Positions 23,601-38,600 of a DNA stretch of 64,000 bases are shown here, one piece after another. A program made the translations under genes and the position numbers. Below the pieces are notes generated by a model. The model saw nothing but the letters and a program-made list of their open reading frames with translations, was not told the DNA's origin and ran no database searches. Every line of letters starts with the position of its first letter. Position 1 is the first letter of the stretch. Source of the DNA: Branchiostoma floridae (Eukaryota > Chordata > Leptocardii > Amphioxiformes > Branchiostomatidae); NCBI RefSeq assembly GCF_000003815.2, contig NC_049994.1, positions 15,634,975 to 15,698,974 of the forward strand, read 5' to 3'.

Positions 23601-26600
23601 ACCAAGAGAAATGCTCCTGAAGTTTCTATAAGCACTGACATGTGTACTTCTCTAAATAATTGTAATTCACGAATTACCTTTCTTTCACACGTAATGTTAA
23701 TATCGATGAGAAAAAATCCAAAAATTCTTATCACCGAAATCAAACTATTACACAGACAAACAAGTGATTTGCTGCAGTAGCACAACACTTTGCTTCAAAT
23801 TCACATTTCAATGTTAGAGCTTTGCCATTCATATGACTAATTAAACAATTAATAAGCACATTATTGGTCACTACATTCCATCCGAGATGTTGAGCATATT
23901 CACATAACATTTGTGTCTTCTGCCATATTGGTGTACCTACATGTAAAGTTTGGGGAATATTTATCACTAATAGGACACCAACATGGCAGATATCATTTGT
24001 TGACTGCAGTATTAATTTCCATAGAAATCAAAAAGAGACTAGTATAGTGTCAGTATTCTTAATGCCTGTGTCAATGGGAAAAATAAAGAAACGTATTAAA
24101 AGAAAACACTAAAAAAATTTGCCACAATGGCCAGGTGGTCCATGTGCAATGCTGGTCTCTAGTACATGTTTCACTGTATTGTCAAACCTGTACAAGTAAC
24201 CACCTAATATATTTTATACAAAAAACCACTTGGCTATTGTGACCACATTTTGGCCGTGCATTGACACAAGTGTTATGAATCCTGTCTATAGTGACCACCT
24301 GTCAACAAAGACCAGATTCTATTGGTCCTCTGAGTGGTCTTCTTGAGTAGTTTTGACCTTCTCACAAAGACGAGATCTTATTTGTTTCAGGAGTGGTGTT
24401 CTTGAGCAGTTTTGACTGTATAACATTAGGAACATTCCCTGCCAGTGAGTATGCTCTACCAAAGCGACAAGCAAAGCGTGTGAGTTAGTAGTCTTACATC
24501 GCATGCCATATCTCTTCGGGCTTGTCTCCCGGCTCGTTCCGGTGCTGCGAGGGATCCCGCTGCGTGTGCGTCGGCGCCCGGCCCCCGCCTCCACACGGCC
24601 GTAGCTTGTGTACGCGCTGGTGTGGCGGCCAGGGGAGCCCGACCGACTGCCCGCTACGGAGAGCACACAGACATGGACGGGCACGGGTTAGCCGGGGATG
24701 CAAAAAATGTTACACACTCAACACTCACAGAAAATGAAGTTGTAAAAATATGTTTTAAAACCCCACATTTCTAATAAGAAAAAAAATTAATACATTGTGG
24801 TATAATATGATAATATATTTCAAGAATTTACTTTTCACAGTCTCTTCATCAAGAGTGGTCTTGAATACAGAATAATTCAAACATTAGTTTGTATCAAATC
24901 TGCCAAATGAATTTGATACGAAAGTACCTTGCTTTAAATCAATTCCAATATTTGTTCTGCTAAAAGGTACTTTGTTTCTTTTAAAATGTTGAAAGGTTTT
25001 TATATCAATGGTTTATTCAAACATATACATATACATACATACATGGACATACTAAAACAACGTTGCAGCCTTTCATACAATGCTGTAAAACTGGCTGAAT
25101 TACGTTAGTTTTAGTCTTAAAAGCATCTTAATATATACAACATAACATATTTAACAATAATTGATGCACACAAAGGCTTACATGAGCAGTAATCGAGATT
25201 CCATGTAGTAGTCATGTGACTATAAACAGGCTATAAATCAGTATTTAAGAGTGTGGACAAGTATGGAATAGCACTGTTTCTGTACCTATCATGTCTGGCA
25301 AAAGGTATGCTAAGCTCGAGCCCTCGTTTTAAGTCTCTGTTGTGAACTTCATTACGGGTAGCTGGCAACCAGCTTCGAAAAATGGGTGAATTAAACATGG
25401 ATTTCGCGAACTTAAGACATAGAAATTCTCTTCTTGCTTTTAAAGTGTTCATATTTAGCCTACATAGAGCTTCGGTATAACAAGTATATTCGCTGCCCAG
25501 AATGATTCTTAGCGCACGCTTTTGTATGCGTTCTAATGCATCCGATTGTTGACATGTTAAACCTGGATGCCATACTGGGGCCGCATATTCCATGATAGGT
25601 CGGACATATAATAGGTAAATCTCACAGAGATCTTCAGTGCAGACACCAAAGCGTTTTAGTTTTTTAAGCAAAAAAAGGCGACAGCTTCCTTTTTTTATAA
25701 TGACGTTAGTATGCTTTCCCCATTTCAAGTCCGCAGACATCCAGATACCTAGTATACAGGCATCTTCAGTGTACTCCAAGGCTTTGCCATTCAGTAATAA
25801 CACAGGGGGTAGAGGAGGATCCTTCATGAAGGAAATACACATTAATTTACACTTATCATCGTTCAATGTCATACGGTTTTCGGATGACCATGTATCTAGT
25901 TGGTTAATTGTTGTCTGCATTGAGCTCTCTTCACTGAATAATCTACTCTCTTTTAACGACAGATCATCAACATACTTCCATCTATCCAGAAAAAATTGCA
26001 TTGCATCATTCACATATACTAGAAACAGGATCGGCCCTAGTTTTGTCCCCTGTGGGACACCAGAGGCAATTTTTTCCCAACTGGAAATAACGCCTCGGTA
26101 CCGGACACATTGTGTACGCTCAGTCAGAAAATCACAAAGCCATGGTAAAATACAAGTACGCACACCACATGTTAACAATTTACGGATTAAGATAGTATGA
26201 TCAATTCTATCAAACGCTTTGCTAAAATCAGTCAGCAAAACAGTCTGGATGCTTTTAGGGGTCTCAGCACCGCGAAGAATTGAATCAATCATACTAATCA
26301 AGTAGTGGACAGATGAGCGCCCTTTTCTACTGCCATATTGGTTTGGATCCAGAATTTTGTCAATGTCTTGGAAAATCCATTTTGAAATGAACGATTCAAA
26401 CGTTTTCATAAAAACAGAAGTAAGTGATATTGGTCTTAGATGCTCTACTGACGCCGGGACTTTCTTTGGAATTGGGGCAATAATGGCTTCTTTCCATTGT
26501 TTGGGAACACGTCCCTCTTCCAATGAGCAGTTGAAAATATGGGCAAGAATTTCACTAAATTCGACAGCAAATGTTTTGACAATTTTCGGGGAAATGTTAT

Positions 26601-29600
26601 CAGGGCCGCAACTTTTCCTGGCATCAAGGCGCTTCAAGATTTCATGAACCTCATATGAATGTATATGCGGAGGTTTGGAAGGAGAAGGCAGGTAAGATGG
26701 CAATGACTCAAGATCAAGGCATGGAAGTTCGTTAACAATGTCAGAAAAGTGATGATTGATTACATTAGCAATATCATTGTCAGTCAGAGGAGTGCTGCTG
26801 GGCACAGACACTGATACGCTCCGCTTGGAATTTAGTATGTTGCGTAGACACGCATGCCACCTGGCTGGATTCTCCTTCTTTAACACGTGGATCTTACAAA
26901 CATAATATCTTTTCCTTGCCTTAATACACAGTCGATTCACACTGTTTCTTAGCTTTCTATACAATGCCATATTTCCAGAGTGAAAAGCTTGCTGTCTCTT
27001 CTTAATAAGTGATTTGATATGGGGAGTAATCCATTCCTTATCAGTATTGTGTTTAACGACAGATTTCATAGGGAAATGATGGTCTATTCTACTTTGGAGA
27101 GTTTCATAGAAAATATTAGCTTTAGTTTGGATGTCGTGGGCATCAAAAACTTCAATCCACGGGTGGGAGGAAATCCACCGTCCAAAAGAGCGGACCTCGG
27201 AGTCCTTAAAAGGGCGAATTTTTGACCTCGTTTTCGTATTGATAGCTTTGTAGTCACTGGGAAACCATAACACAGTATTGTGGTCGCTCATTCCTAAGGG
27301 CTCCTCAATCCTAGGAATTTGGTAAAATGGCTTCAAATTGGTAATAATTAAATCAAGAATGGCTTCTCCCCTAGTAGGCTGTCTGACCAGCTGTTTTAGC
27401 TGGGCTCCATTAAGAATATTGCTAATATCACATCTATTAAAATCTCCTAAAACACAAATTCCTGCAAGTGGGTACCTAGTATTAATCTTATCAATGCTAT
27501 CAATAATATGTCTACGTAACAATTCTTGGCTGGGTGACGCCGGAGGATTATAAACAGCACAAATGGCAATATTTGCAATGGAACGTGGTAGCCAAAAGGG
27601 CTTAGCCCATACCCACAGACATTCAAGTTCTGTAGGTATTTCTATGAAGTCTATGATCTCAGCATGTATGGAATCATTAACATATATAGCAACACCCCCA
27701 CCACGGCTTTCCTTACGACATTTAGAGAAAAGATTAAAGCCATCAATATGTGTACATTCCAGAGGGTGTTCATGAGTAAACCAAGTTTCAGAAATTACGG
27801 CTATATCAATCCCATAACTATTCAACGAATCAGACAAATCATCCATCTTATTCAACAATGATCGAGCATTACTAAGCAAAAAAGATGTAAATATCAAAAG
27901 ATGTAAATATCAAAAGAAAGAAGTAAAAAGAAACTCAGAGAATAGAAACAGAATCTGCAGATATATTTGGAACTTATCAAAGTTGATGCCTAATAATTAT
28001 GCACTTTGGCTAGTCTGTCTGCTTTTTCCATTTGACAGGGTGTAGCAAAAATAATTATTATACCAAGCCAAAACTGAAGCAACTGCACATACAATGTTGC
28101 GGAACTGTCTTGACTAATTTGCAATATGTCGCTGCGTATCATACGTTTAACACTTCAGGTACTTGCTATAAGGTTGAATAACAAACAAGCCATTGTACAA
28201 CATACTGTTTAACCAAAAAAGTACCTCAAGTGTTGTACTTTTGATCACACATTTTAAAACCAAGACAATTCCAGCATCTGTTTTTGCTCTAACTGTCTCT
28301 GGGACAATGTTTTGTGGAAAAGAGACAGACAATGGAGTTAAGAAGACAGACAGCAGTTGAAGAACAGTAACTCACATGCTGGACAGACTGAAGTACACGT
28401 ACACAGTTGATACAAGTATAGCACACTGCATGCACACATGCAACCACACAGAAGACTACAACGCCCATGCAATCATGCTTAACACTAGTTCAAAGACAGG
28501 ACAGGAAGAGCTACCAGAAAAATCTGTACTGAACACACTATAATGTAATCTACAAGAAGTACAATGTACAGCAACTAGTCTACATATACTAAAATACGGA
28601 AAGGGTCCTCAAGGTGCCGTCACAAGATTCGCAGACAAGAAGATCAGATGGGTTTGGATAAAATTTTGCATGAAAACTTTTTTGGTAAGAAGAATCTTTA
28701 GGCCCCATCCATTTAAAATGGATTCAATGTAGAGGATGAATAATGATGATGATGATGAGGCCACATACAATTTGAAGTTCTTGGACTTCAAAATAATATC
28801 CTCCAACTCTCCTCAATATACAACTTGATGGTAAGATTGGCACCCAAGAGACCCTTTAGCTGAATCCTACATGTTAAGACGCTGCTAGAGGTCCTACTTC
28901 AACGTCTAAGAGTTCTACAGAGACTACTGACAGTACTGCAAGATGGTTGAGAGGAAAGAAGGAAATAAAAGTGGAGAAACAGAACCTAAGAAAATCAAAT
29001 CACATGAAATGCATAATTTGTACCCACAAGCCACTCCTTTGGTGGGCACTTGTGCCTAAAATCAAGGGAAATACAACATTTTTCCTCTGTCTCAACACCA
29101 AATACAAAAAATTACAATAATTTTTTTGTCAATCACAATCTGTTGCTAAGGTAATGGTTATTTTAACATCTTATTAAGCGTTGGAATCCTCTAAGTCCTT
29201 AGACATATGTCAAATTATACAATTATTTGCCTTTTGCCTGTTTTTCAATCATGTATCTGGTAGGTGCTATTGAGAATGAGGGCTTCTGGGTACAAGTTGG
29301 TTGTCATGACAACAGAAAAACAGAATGTGTGAAGAAGAGTACCAGGGTCAGAGGTCGAGGAGATGTCAATGTCAACTATCTTCAGCTGGGGGACAAGAGC
29401 TGTCGGGAAATAGCAAGTCAGAAATCAACAACAAATAAACAAACAAATAAAGAAACAAACAATGCAGGCTGGATAAAAAAAAACATCTGCAAAAATCTGT
29501 TTGAAAATACAGCAGTAAAAAAATTAAAATCTTGGTGACAAAATAAGTGCCAAAAACGTGGTACTTGAAATGTAACCAAAAAAAAAAGCAAAATGCAAAG

Positions 29601-32600
29601 TGTGTAGTTCACTTGGTATTTTGTTGTTGGGGTGGCAACTTTGATATTCAAAGTTATAGTTTGATTACATAAAATTCAGTGAAATTTGATTTAACAAAGT
29701 AAAAAATGTCTTCTGTATCAGCTGCACTTTAGTACTGTTAAGTAGATGGCATGTGAAGCCATTGACATACTTCTATCACTATCATAGGGAATTACATTTA
29801 CATTTCAAAAAAGGTTTACAATTCATACATTTGCTGCATTTGGAGTAATACGCTGTTTTCAGGGCTAGCTTGCCATCCATTCAAGGTATCAATAAATGAC
29901 GTAACCAGCAAAGACATTAAAGCTGTGAACACCACACCACACCATGCAAAGCTCTACAACTAACAGAATTTTTGGCTTTCCCTGCTTGAAACTTTGTACA
30001 GTCATCTGATTCAATAAATGCCTGTATGCTAGTAAGGCCTGAATAAAAAGACACTTTTAGAAAGTATACTGATTTTGGCAAAGCAATTTCAGCAGCTTGA
30101 GTGTTTTTCTTGTAGAAATAATGCAAGAAAAAGAAAAAAAGATTCAAACAGGATTTTTGTGAAATTATCAAAGATGAAATTCAAAGGTTTATAAGTCAAA
30201 AATTCAAAATTAATTTCAAATTTGTGAACAATCAAAACTTTATTTTTTCTCAAAGTCCATGCAGTTACCCACACATTTATGGAGCTACTGCTGATGAGCA
30301 ACACACCATGCAACTCACCTTGCCCACCCCTATATAAAAGTGGTTGTGTCTACTTGATGAACTATGTGTATGGTGCCTTTTGACCAGTCCAACTGGGACA
30401 GAGGGGTGGTCAGGGTATCATTTCAAGGGCTTGTACAGCACTAAGTATTTCCTCATTTTCATATTACAAACGACTTTCACGTTACAAAATGTGGTACCAA
30501 AATTACGATGGAATCACCCTAAGAAAAAATGGAACAAAAAGGGAAAGACTTTTATTTTGATATCCAGGAAATTCGCAAAGCCTTCATCATGAGTATGAAA
30601 GTTCATTTGCATCATAGTTCCTGTAGTATAGAGCTAGCCTGGAATCCAGCCGTGTTGTGCTTTGGTCGCTCTGCTTCCTGTGCGAACACGTCTGGCATTC
30701 GTTACGATTGGCCCTTACGTCACTAATGAGGAGACTCATGAATATTCATATTTGTTTCTCTTTGCTGATTGGATGACCCCTGAGAGAAGAACACCAATCG
30801 CGAGGCGCTATTTCTAGTGTGATCTGTTGTTGTGATACTGAAAAGTTCCCGGGAAAGATAGAAGTAGTGTTCCGTTCGATTACAAACTGTAAACTTGGAG
30901 CTAACAGCCAATCAGAAATCTCGCAGATAAAATCTGCGAATATTTAAATGCCGATCGTTTGAATGCTAACGAATGCCAGTCGTATTGGCAGGAAGCGTAC
31001 CTCAGGGGAGCGACCAAAGCACAATACGGCTGGATTCCAGGCTAGTATAGAGCAAACACTTTGTTAAAAACATTTTTGAGTTGAAATAAAATTTCACTTG
31101 CGTGCCTTGATTGCGAGAGTTTTGAATTTCTGCTAGAACTAAGAGTTAATCAAACATCTTTGGGTTTGAACAATATTTTAGCTCCGAGCCTTTATCCCAA
31201 ACTTTGTGTATAGAAAATTTGGAATTTCTGCACAAGTACAAGCCCTTATTAGGAGTGTAAAGCAGGTACTACCCTACCCAACTATGCGTGACAGCAGCAA
31301 AATGTGCGTGACTGCAGCAGAACGTGCACGAGAGCAACACAGGGACAGAGCGAGAGAGCGTAACCCTTACCCGCGGCGGAGCAGGAACGAGAGCGGCCTG
31401 AGGATGGTATCAACACCCGTGGTTAGTTCAACATCGTAATACACCCACCAATCACCACCCAGTGTAGCGTTGGCAAGAGCCAATCAGAGGAGTGCATGTG
31501 TTTCAAATTATACCACAGACTGACAGACAGGAATGAGTATTAGTTGCACAATACATGTACATACACAGCAGCAAACAAGTATAAAACACACACAGGGATA
31601 CAAACAGGCATTGAGACAGACATGTAAAACATAGTCATTTTGTCAGCTTTTCCTTGCAATCGCTTGTTACATGATTTTACAATCTCAAAGAAGGTATTCC
31701 TCTTTGAAAGCTTAAACGTAAAGCGTAATTTTCTTTTACTAAATTCTACTACAGTTACAAGTCTCTACAAAAAATATTATTTTTCTTGAAACATTACCTA
31801 CTACTTACTGATGTGACATTTTACTGATATTATAGATCTAAACATATTTGCTTTTTTTTCTTCAATTCCTTGCTTATTGCAAATCATACTTAAAACCTTT
31901 TCTCAACATCTTTCTTTCATGAGTTTTTTTTTCAGAATAAGACCAATCAATAATATTCCTCTCTTGATTGTGAAATTTTTAAACTTCAGAAATACCGTTT
32001 CATAACTTTTCACCCAAAAGATAAAATCACAACATTTTCAATCGTGACAGAAAAGTTTTCCTTCATATTTGTGCTGCTTATATCTTTAAATTCATCTGCT
32101 CTAATAGTATGAATAAGATTCTATCAAGAGTAACTTGAGGTTGGCAAAAATTTTTGAACGAGGTTTAGAGACATTGTACATTCTTAAATGTTGCTCTAAG
32201 CTATGACACAATCAACATAAAAAAAGTAAAAGAAAAGAGACAAAACAAATAAGAAAAATAAAAAAGCAACATCCAAAAGAGTAGAAAATAAATACACTTA
32301 AAGAAAACTGAAAGTACAAACAGCAATTACAGAAGTTTAAACAAATAATTAAGAACTGAAAAATAAACAGAAAAGCAAAGAAACTGATCATTCATACAAA
32401 AGGAAATAACCTCCAAAAGAACCACATGTAATGTTGTGCTTTCATACAGCTAGACTAGGGCTGTGTACCTAAATACCCGTACCTGTACCGTACCTAAAAA
32501 AATTGTTTAGGTACAGGTCTGGACCTAAACATCTGTGTACCTGTACCTGTACCTAAACAAACAAATCACTATTAAACACTACTTTTTAAGACTGCTGGAC

Positions 32601-35600
32601 AAGTAAATCCTGAATCAACAATGACAATGGTAATAATCTTGCAATTGGAACTTAAGAAAACTTGCAAAGAAATTGTTTTGAGATTCAAATATGTAATTCC
32701 CCATACAAAGATGACAATTTATCACTAGCAAAGACAGTTAGCTACATGTTTAACTTACATATACTTGGTTAAACTTTTTCAGGTACAGGTGCAGGTCCGG
32801 ACCTGTACCTAAACCCGTGTACCTGTACCTGTACCTGAAAATTTGTTTAGGTACAAGCCCTAAGCTAGACAATGATATGTCAGTTGATCTATACTATTAA
32901 CACACAGAAAAGGGACAAAAACAAGGAAGTACAATGATATTATGTAACACTAGTTCACCTTTATCTGTTGGGTATACCAATGTCCATTGGTGTACCTTAC
33001 TGTGCTATTTTCAAATACAGCTTTAACCTTTATCAGATTCTGAGTCGTTATATAAAACTTTGAAACTATTGTCAGTGGATTTGATATCCAATCAATACTC
33101 TGCTTTTGAAATCAACGGATAATGGTTACCCCACGGATAAAGGTGAACCAGCATTAGAGCAAGGAGGACAGACAGATAGTACAAGAAGTGCAGTGGTGAT
33201 GTCTATATGAACATGAAAGTCGTGGTGCAACAGTGATAACAAAGTGCTAGTAAGATGTATGTGTTCAGGAAATAAAGACATTCTGGGTATGTACAATATA
33301 GTTAGTTTACTGGGGCTTAAATACTCCTCTTTTACAACTTAGACCCATGACCTTATATGGAATTATTATGATAATAAGCATGTTCAAGAATATGCAGCAA
33401 CAGGAATTAAGGGTAATATGTCAAAGTTTAAGGCCCCTGAGACATAAACAAAGCATGTCTGGACATTGTCATGCAAATTGAGACAATGGTCGAGACAAGA
33501 ACTGTTTACAACTTAGGGGCTTTAACCTTTGACATATTACCCATAATCCCTGTCTACTCGGAACTGTGAATGTGAGTATGGTAAGGTGTGGTGACATCAT
33601 TATGTGGGGTGTGGTGCTTTTTTTTCAGATGAATACAGTGTAACACAAATTTCTTGGTCTTCTGTGTCTGCAAACTTACTCCAGACTGTAAGATAACCTA
33701 AAGAAAGGTATGATCCATACAGACAAACAGAACAGATACAGACAAAAGTTTGGCTCATACGAAAACAGGAGAATAAAACATACAGAAGAAGTACATGGTA
33801 TAACGAGGGTGGGAGGGGTCCTTCTGAGAAGACTTCATATCAATATCTTTAGCATTTCACTGACTAAAATAATACAACATCTTTTATCAAAATATCATCT
33901 TGATCCATGCACTACATGTACATGCACAATGAAAAGGACTGAAATATTCTAATGTCTAATGTCTAATCTCACTGGCTACTACCACATGATATTAAATGAC
34001 ATGCTCTATTTTTTAATCCAAAAGAATCTAATGTCAACTTACTGGTTAATCCTTGCAATTTACCTTCAGGTAAATATATGTTCTAATCTAGCCTGGTTGA
34101 ACCAGAGCTAGATTAGAATGGATACAATGCTAATCCTTATCTGAATTGTTAACACTAGTTCACCTTTATCCGTGGGATAACCTATAACCATTGTTTTTAA
34201 AAACAGGGTATTTAAAGATATCAAGTCAACGAATGGTGGCTTCAAAGTGCAGAGTCAAAGTGCAATATTTTCAAAATACTTCAGTTATTTTCAAAATGTT
34301 GCACCGCCCGTTGACTTGATAAGACTAAATATCCTGTTTTTAAAAACAACAGATATAGGTTACCCATGGATAAAGGTGAACAAGTGCGAAATTCCTTGTG
34401 TCAGTAACAGTTACTTTAGGACTTACGTTGTGACTGCGACACCCTAGTTTGTCTGCCGGCTTGTCTTCCTCTCGCTTCCGCCGCTTTTTCCGCCGCTGCG
34501 CCGGGCGACGTCCGTGGCGCCTTCCAGTTCCGACCTGAACCAATCAGAACAGCCGTTATATAATCTCTCTAACCAATCAACATCAGTGATACAACGATCT
34601 TATAGGATGCATGGACTACCTACGATCTACTCTCACCTTTTAATTAACCTACATATAAACCACTACAAAGTGCAGTATGTTATGGATCATGCAATTAAGA
34701 ATTTGTTCGATTGATTTTTTTACCCAATTATAGGAATGATATGTGTTTCTGTACTTTCCTTCAATCTAAATTTTCTTTTATTGCAAGGCAGATAATGAAC
34801 TTTGGAAGCATGCAAATGAACGTTGACAGCATGCAAATGCAAACAAGCAATTACAATGATGGCAGCAACATGTAATGGAACAGCAAACAAGTGCAAACCA
34901 TGGGTATATGCCGAGAGTATGTCACTTTGCAAAAATATGCATTATCAAAGCAATTCAATGTCAATTTTCTGAAGGAGCTATTGCAAATCTGTTTTTATAT
35001 TCTTTTGAAATAAGTGACTGCATATAATTTATAAAGGCATGGTTGAAACTTGCATGACTTGTACACCACAGCAAGCAACAGTTAGCATGCAAATTACATG
35101 GTGCACAGTTACACATAAAGAGGGATACAACCGTGCACTAAAGATACTGAATGCACAATTGTGTGTGTGTTCCTTCAAGAAAAGGACATTCTGTACTCAA
35201 TTTGTGCACTCTCCGTTGTTCATTACGCAAAATTCCAATTGTCGCACAATTTTTTCATCAAAGCTTTTTCAGCAAAGCTGTAACACAACTGACCAAAGAC
35301 AAGGATCAATGACTGACTTTTCCTGTCATAAGAAATCTGAATTTTGCACAACATATTCACAATTCTCCAAAGAATGCCTTCAATTAGGTGTTTTAACACA
35401 TCGTGTTACAAATGTTACCTTTGGAACACACACAGAATAGTAAGAGAGTTCACGATCAGTATCTTTAGTTCCCTATGTATCCCTGAAATGGGTGCAAAAA
35501 AGTACAACGACCAAAAAACCACCTCTATGCCTCCGATAGACAACTATATATGGAGCAAATCAGGAGGAAATAAAGGCAGATTAGACGCTGAAATGGAGCT

Positions 35601-38600
35601 TCATGAAGCAGTGATTCTTTCTATAGAGCGTTTCACATGACATCATACATGTACATGTAGCTGTGCCTGCTGCCATGTTGGTGTCCCTATTTGCATTGCA
35701 GTGGATCATAGCTCAGCATTTTCAGACATTCACTGAATCCTGAATGTTCAAGTTTAAGTCCTTCCCACATCAAATGGGGCATAGGGCGGCCCCCATCACC
35801 GTTTCTGTTGCTCTGAGTTTGACTACCAGATTCTTTCTGGTCTTCAGCAGAGAAAGCAGTGTGTACCATTTTGACTTGGTCGGGGTTGAACTCACGACCT
35901 ACTGATTACAAGAGCACTCTACCTACATGGCCACTGACCCTCTTGAATAATCACTATCATATGTTTAAAGGTCAAAAGGGGAAATACAAGAAGAATATTT
36001 CATACACAAAAAATGCCATATTCACTTCAGCTATGATCCTTCGAAATGCAAATAGGGACACCAACATGGCCACCAGCACCAGCCAGCTTCATTGACATGG
36101 AATGTGTGTGAAAAAGCTCTATAGCCATGAGTAAAAGATAAAGGGGGACAACAGTGCATGTACACGAAGAACCTTGAAGCCCTACTAGACTATAGTAGAA
36201 TTAGATGCTGAATGGGGGTGTTGGCATATGCTTGGGGTTTGAAAACACCATTGGTAGTAGAATACAATCGTGTACAACTTTGCTCAGGAAAGATTCAGAG
36301 TACCTGATCTCAAGAAATTCATGCTTTGAAAAAGGCCTTGAAAGTCGATTTTTCATTTCATTTTCTTTCCAGATATTGCAGAAGTGAAAGCCCAGCATAT
36401 GCCACAAATTTCCAACCAACACTTACTTCAAAGATGGTAAAATACTCTGAGCTTGTTTTTTTCTAAGAATTAGCACTACGCACTTCTACACCTAAGTTCT
36501 ACCAAACCACACCAGTGCAAAACCAAACGGTACCGACTCCCCCTACAAAACCGCAACCAATCTACCGACCTGCCCACCCCCGTATGTGCAGTGGTAAGGT
36601 CTACGTTCTGACAAACCTGGTGTCTTTTTCTTTGCACTTTGACTCCCAGATTTTCCCGCTGGGGAGGGTCAGGTACATGGAATGAGAAACAGTTATTCTC
36701 ACTTGTGACAGCCAATAAGAATGAAGAAAACACCCTGTGAGAAAAATGGAACGTTCCAGATGTCTGCAGGACAGCTGCTGAAGAGCCTGAGTTTGGACTA
36801 GACCATGTGAAATATAGGGATGGGCAGGATGGCAGCTCTCTCATCAGGAGAAGGGAACAAGAGGACAAAACTTGGACCCAAAGGCAACCCTCCGGTGTGG
36901 AATGGTCTATGATTCCATTTTTGTGTAGGCGATTGTAAGGTTTGTTATAAAATGTTAAAACCGTTAGTTATTTGTTATTACGCCTGCACTTAAATGACAT
37001 CAACAGTTGAGTGTTCTGATGATGTTTTATATCGTACAATTGGTAAGGATTTAAGTTGGGTCAACAAAAGTATGTAAGACCAAAGACATTTCAAAAAATA
37101 CTAATTTTGATGTTTGAACATTTTATTGTTAGTTCAACTCATTGTTTACGAGGGGGTTTAGCCAGATGGAATTTTTAAAGTGAAGGGTATGAGATATCAT
37201 AAGAGAAATTTGATAGCAAAGATACACAGACAACGAAAAAGACTGTGTGGAAATAGAGGCTACCGAAAATTTCTGGACTGTTCTTGTACTACAGTTTTGA
37301 AATCGAAGAAACAGTGGCGTGTACTTTATTTAAGTTTTATCAATAATTATTGCTCAGTCAAGGGATTTTGGACAGTATTATGTTGAGAAACAGGTTTACG
37401 TTAACACACACAATAATTTTCTTTGCTGAAGAAATAACGTTACAATTGATGGAAGCAGGTTTTATACAATCACAGCAAAACACACACAGGGAGGAACCAT
37501 TCCACAGTGAGAAGGGGGTGTCTTGGGGGTGAGGAAAAGACAATGAGATTGTTAACACAGCAAACAAACAACACACAACACATCAGACATGTAGCAAGTG
37601 GTAGATTCTTACCCCTACTGTAGCCATAGTCCAAATCTGAGCATTGCGATTCTTTAGGAAAAATGGGAATGATAATGAGTTAGTATTACTATTAGCATTG
37701 TACATAACGCTGGTTCACCTTTATCCGCAGGGTAACCTATATCCGTTGTCTTGAAATATAGGGTATTTTGGGATATCAAGTGGACGGACGGTGGTTTCAA
37801 ATTGCAATATTCTAAGATATTGAGTTTGAAACCATCGCCCATGGACTTGATACACCTCAATACCCTGTCTTTAAAAACAACGGATATAGGTTACCCCACG
37901 GACAAAGGTGAACTGCCGTTACATGTAGTTACACATGCTAACGACACATCACATGCAATGGACAAACAAACAGTTATGCATTTATCAATGGTTCGTTACA
38001 GTATGATTGGTTAACACATTCAAAATGTTAATTTCATAACAAAACAATCAACACTGCACTCTGCTACATGTGTAGTCTGCAAAATATATGCTAAAATTCA
38101 CATGCAATGGACAAACAGTTATAAATTAACCAATGAATCAGTTACAGTATGATTGGTTAACACATTCAAAATGTTAATTTCATAACAAAACTATCACCAC
38201 TTCACTCTACTAGTTGGCAAAAAAAAGTATTTGCTGTATGGCCACATTATCATCGGTAGTGTTAAAGGATTAGGTTTGAATGATTAAAAAAAAAAAACAC
38301 AAAAATAGTGTTAAGTTGATCCAGGAAGGCACTATACACACATCTGTAGTGTGAATTTCATATTGACAATATATTGAATATTGATTAGCAAGCAATGTCT
38401 TGAAATCAAAGGTTTGAGTGTTAGCAATGATTCCTATTAATCGATTATCACGAAAGTTTTAAGTATCAATTAACGCTTATTTACCTTTTTACGCGGGGTA
38501 ACCAATATCCGTTGTCTCTAAGCTAAGGGTATTTAGGGACATCAAGCAAATTTACGGCAGTTTCAAATTGCAACAATTTCACAATTGTTTAGTTTGAAAC

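Larger units (their letters stand above)
24654..31370 (-). other. CLASP: Large CLASP intron
   Basis: A 6.7-kb intron between phase-1 exons. It contains the LINE (25005-27900) and the Mutator-like MITE (30635-31044). The remainder is AT-rich with no splice-bounded coding segment that I recognise. Confidence 0.7.

Noticed and set aside
24494-24737. Open frames on both strands overlapping the 24498 exon
   Set aside because: Shadows of the GC-rich CLASP exon, which is read in the SGIPRS frame.
25637-26200. 187-codon open frame on the plus strand
   Set aside because: It is antisense to the LINE ORF2 and has no recognisable similarity.
34340-34543. Lys/Arg-rich frame (RKKRRKREEDKPADKLG) resembling a nuclear localisation signal
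   Set aside because: It is the wrong frame of the CLASP exon at 34427-34534; phase continuity and VSQSQ select the other frame.
36476-36868. 130-codon minus-strand frame
   Set aside because: No similarity that I recognise, and no splice signals that fit CLASP phases. The segment may be a decayed repeat.
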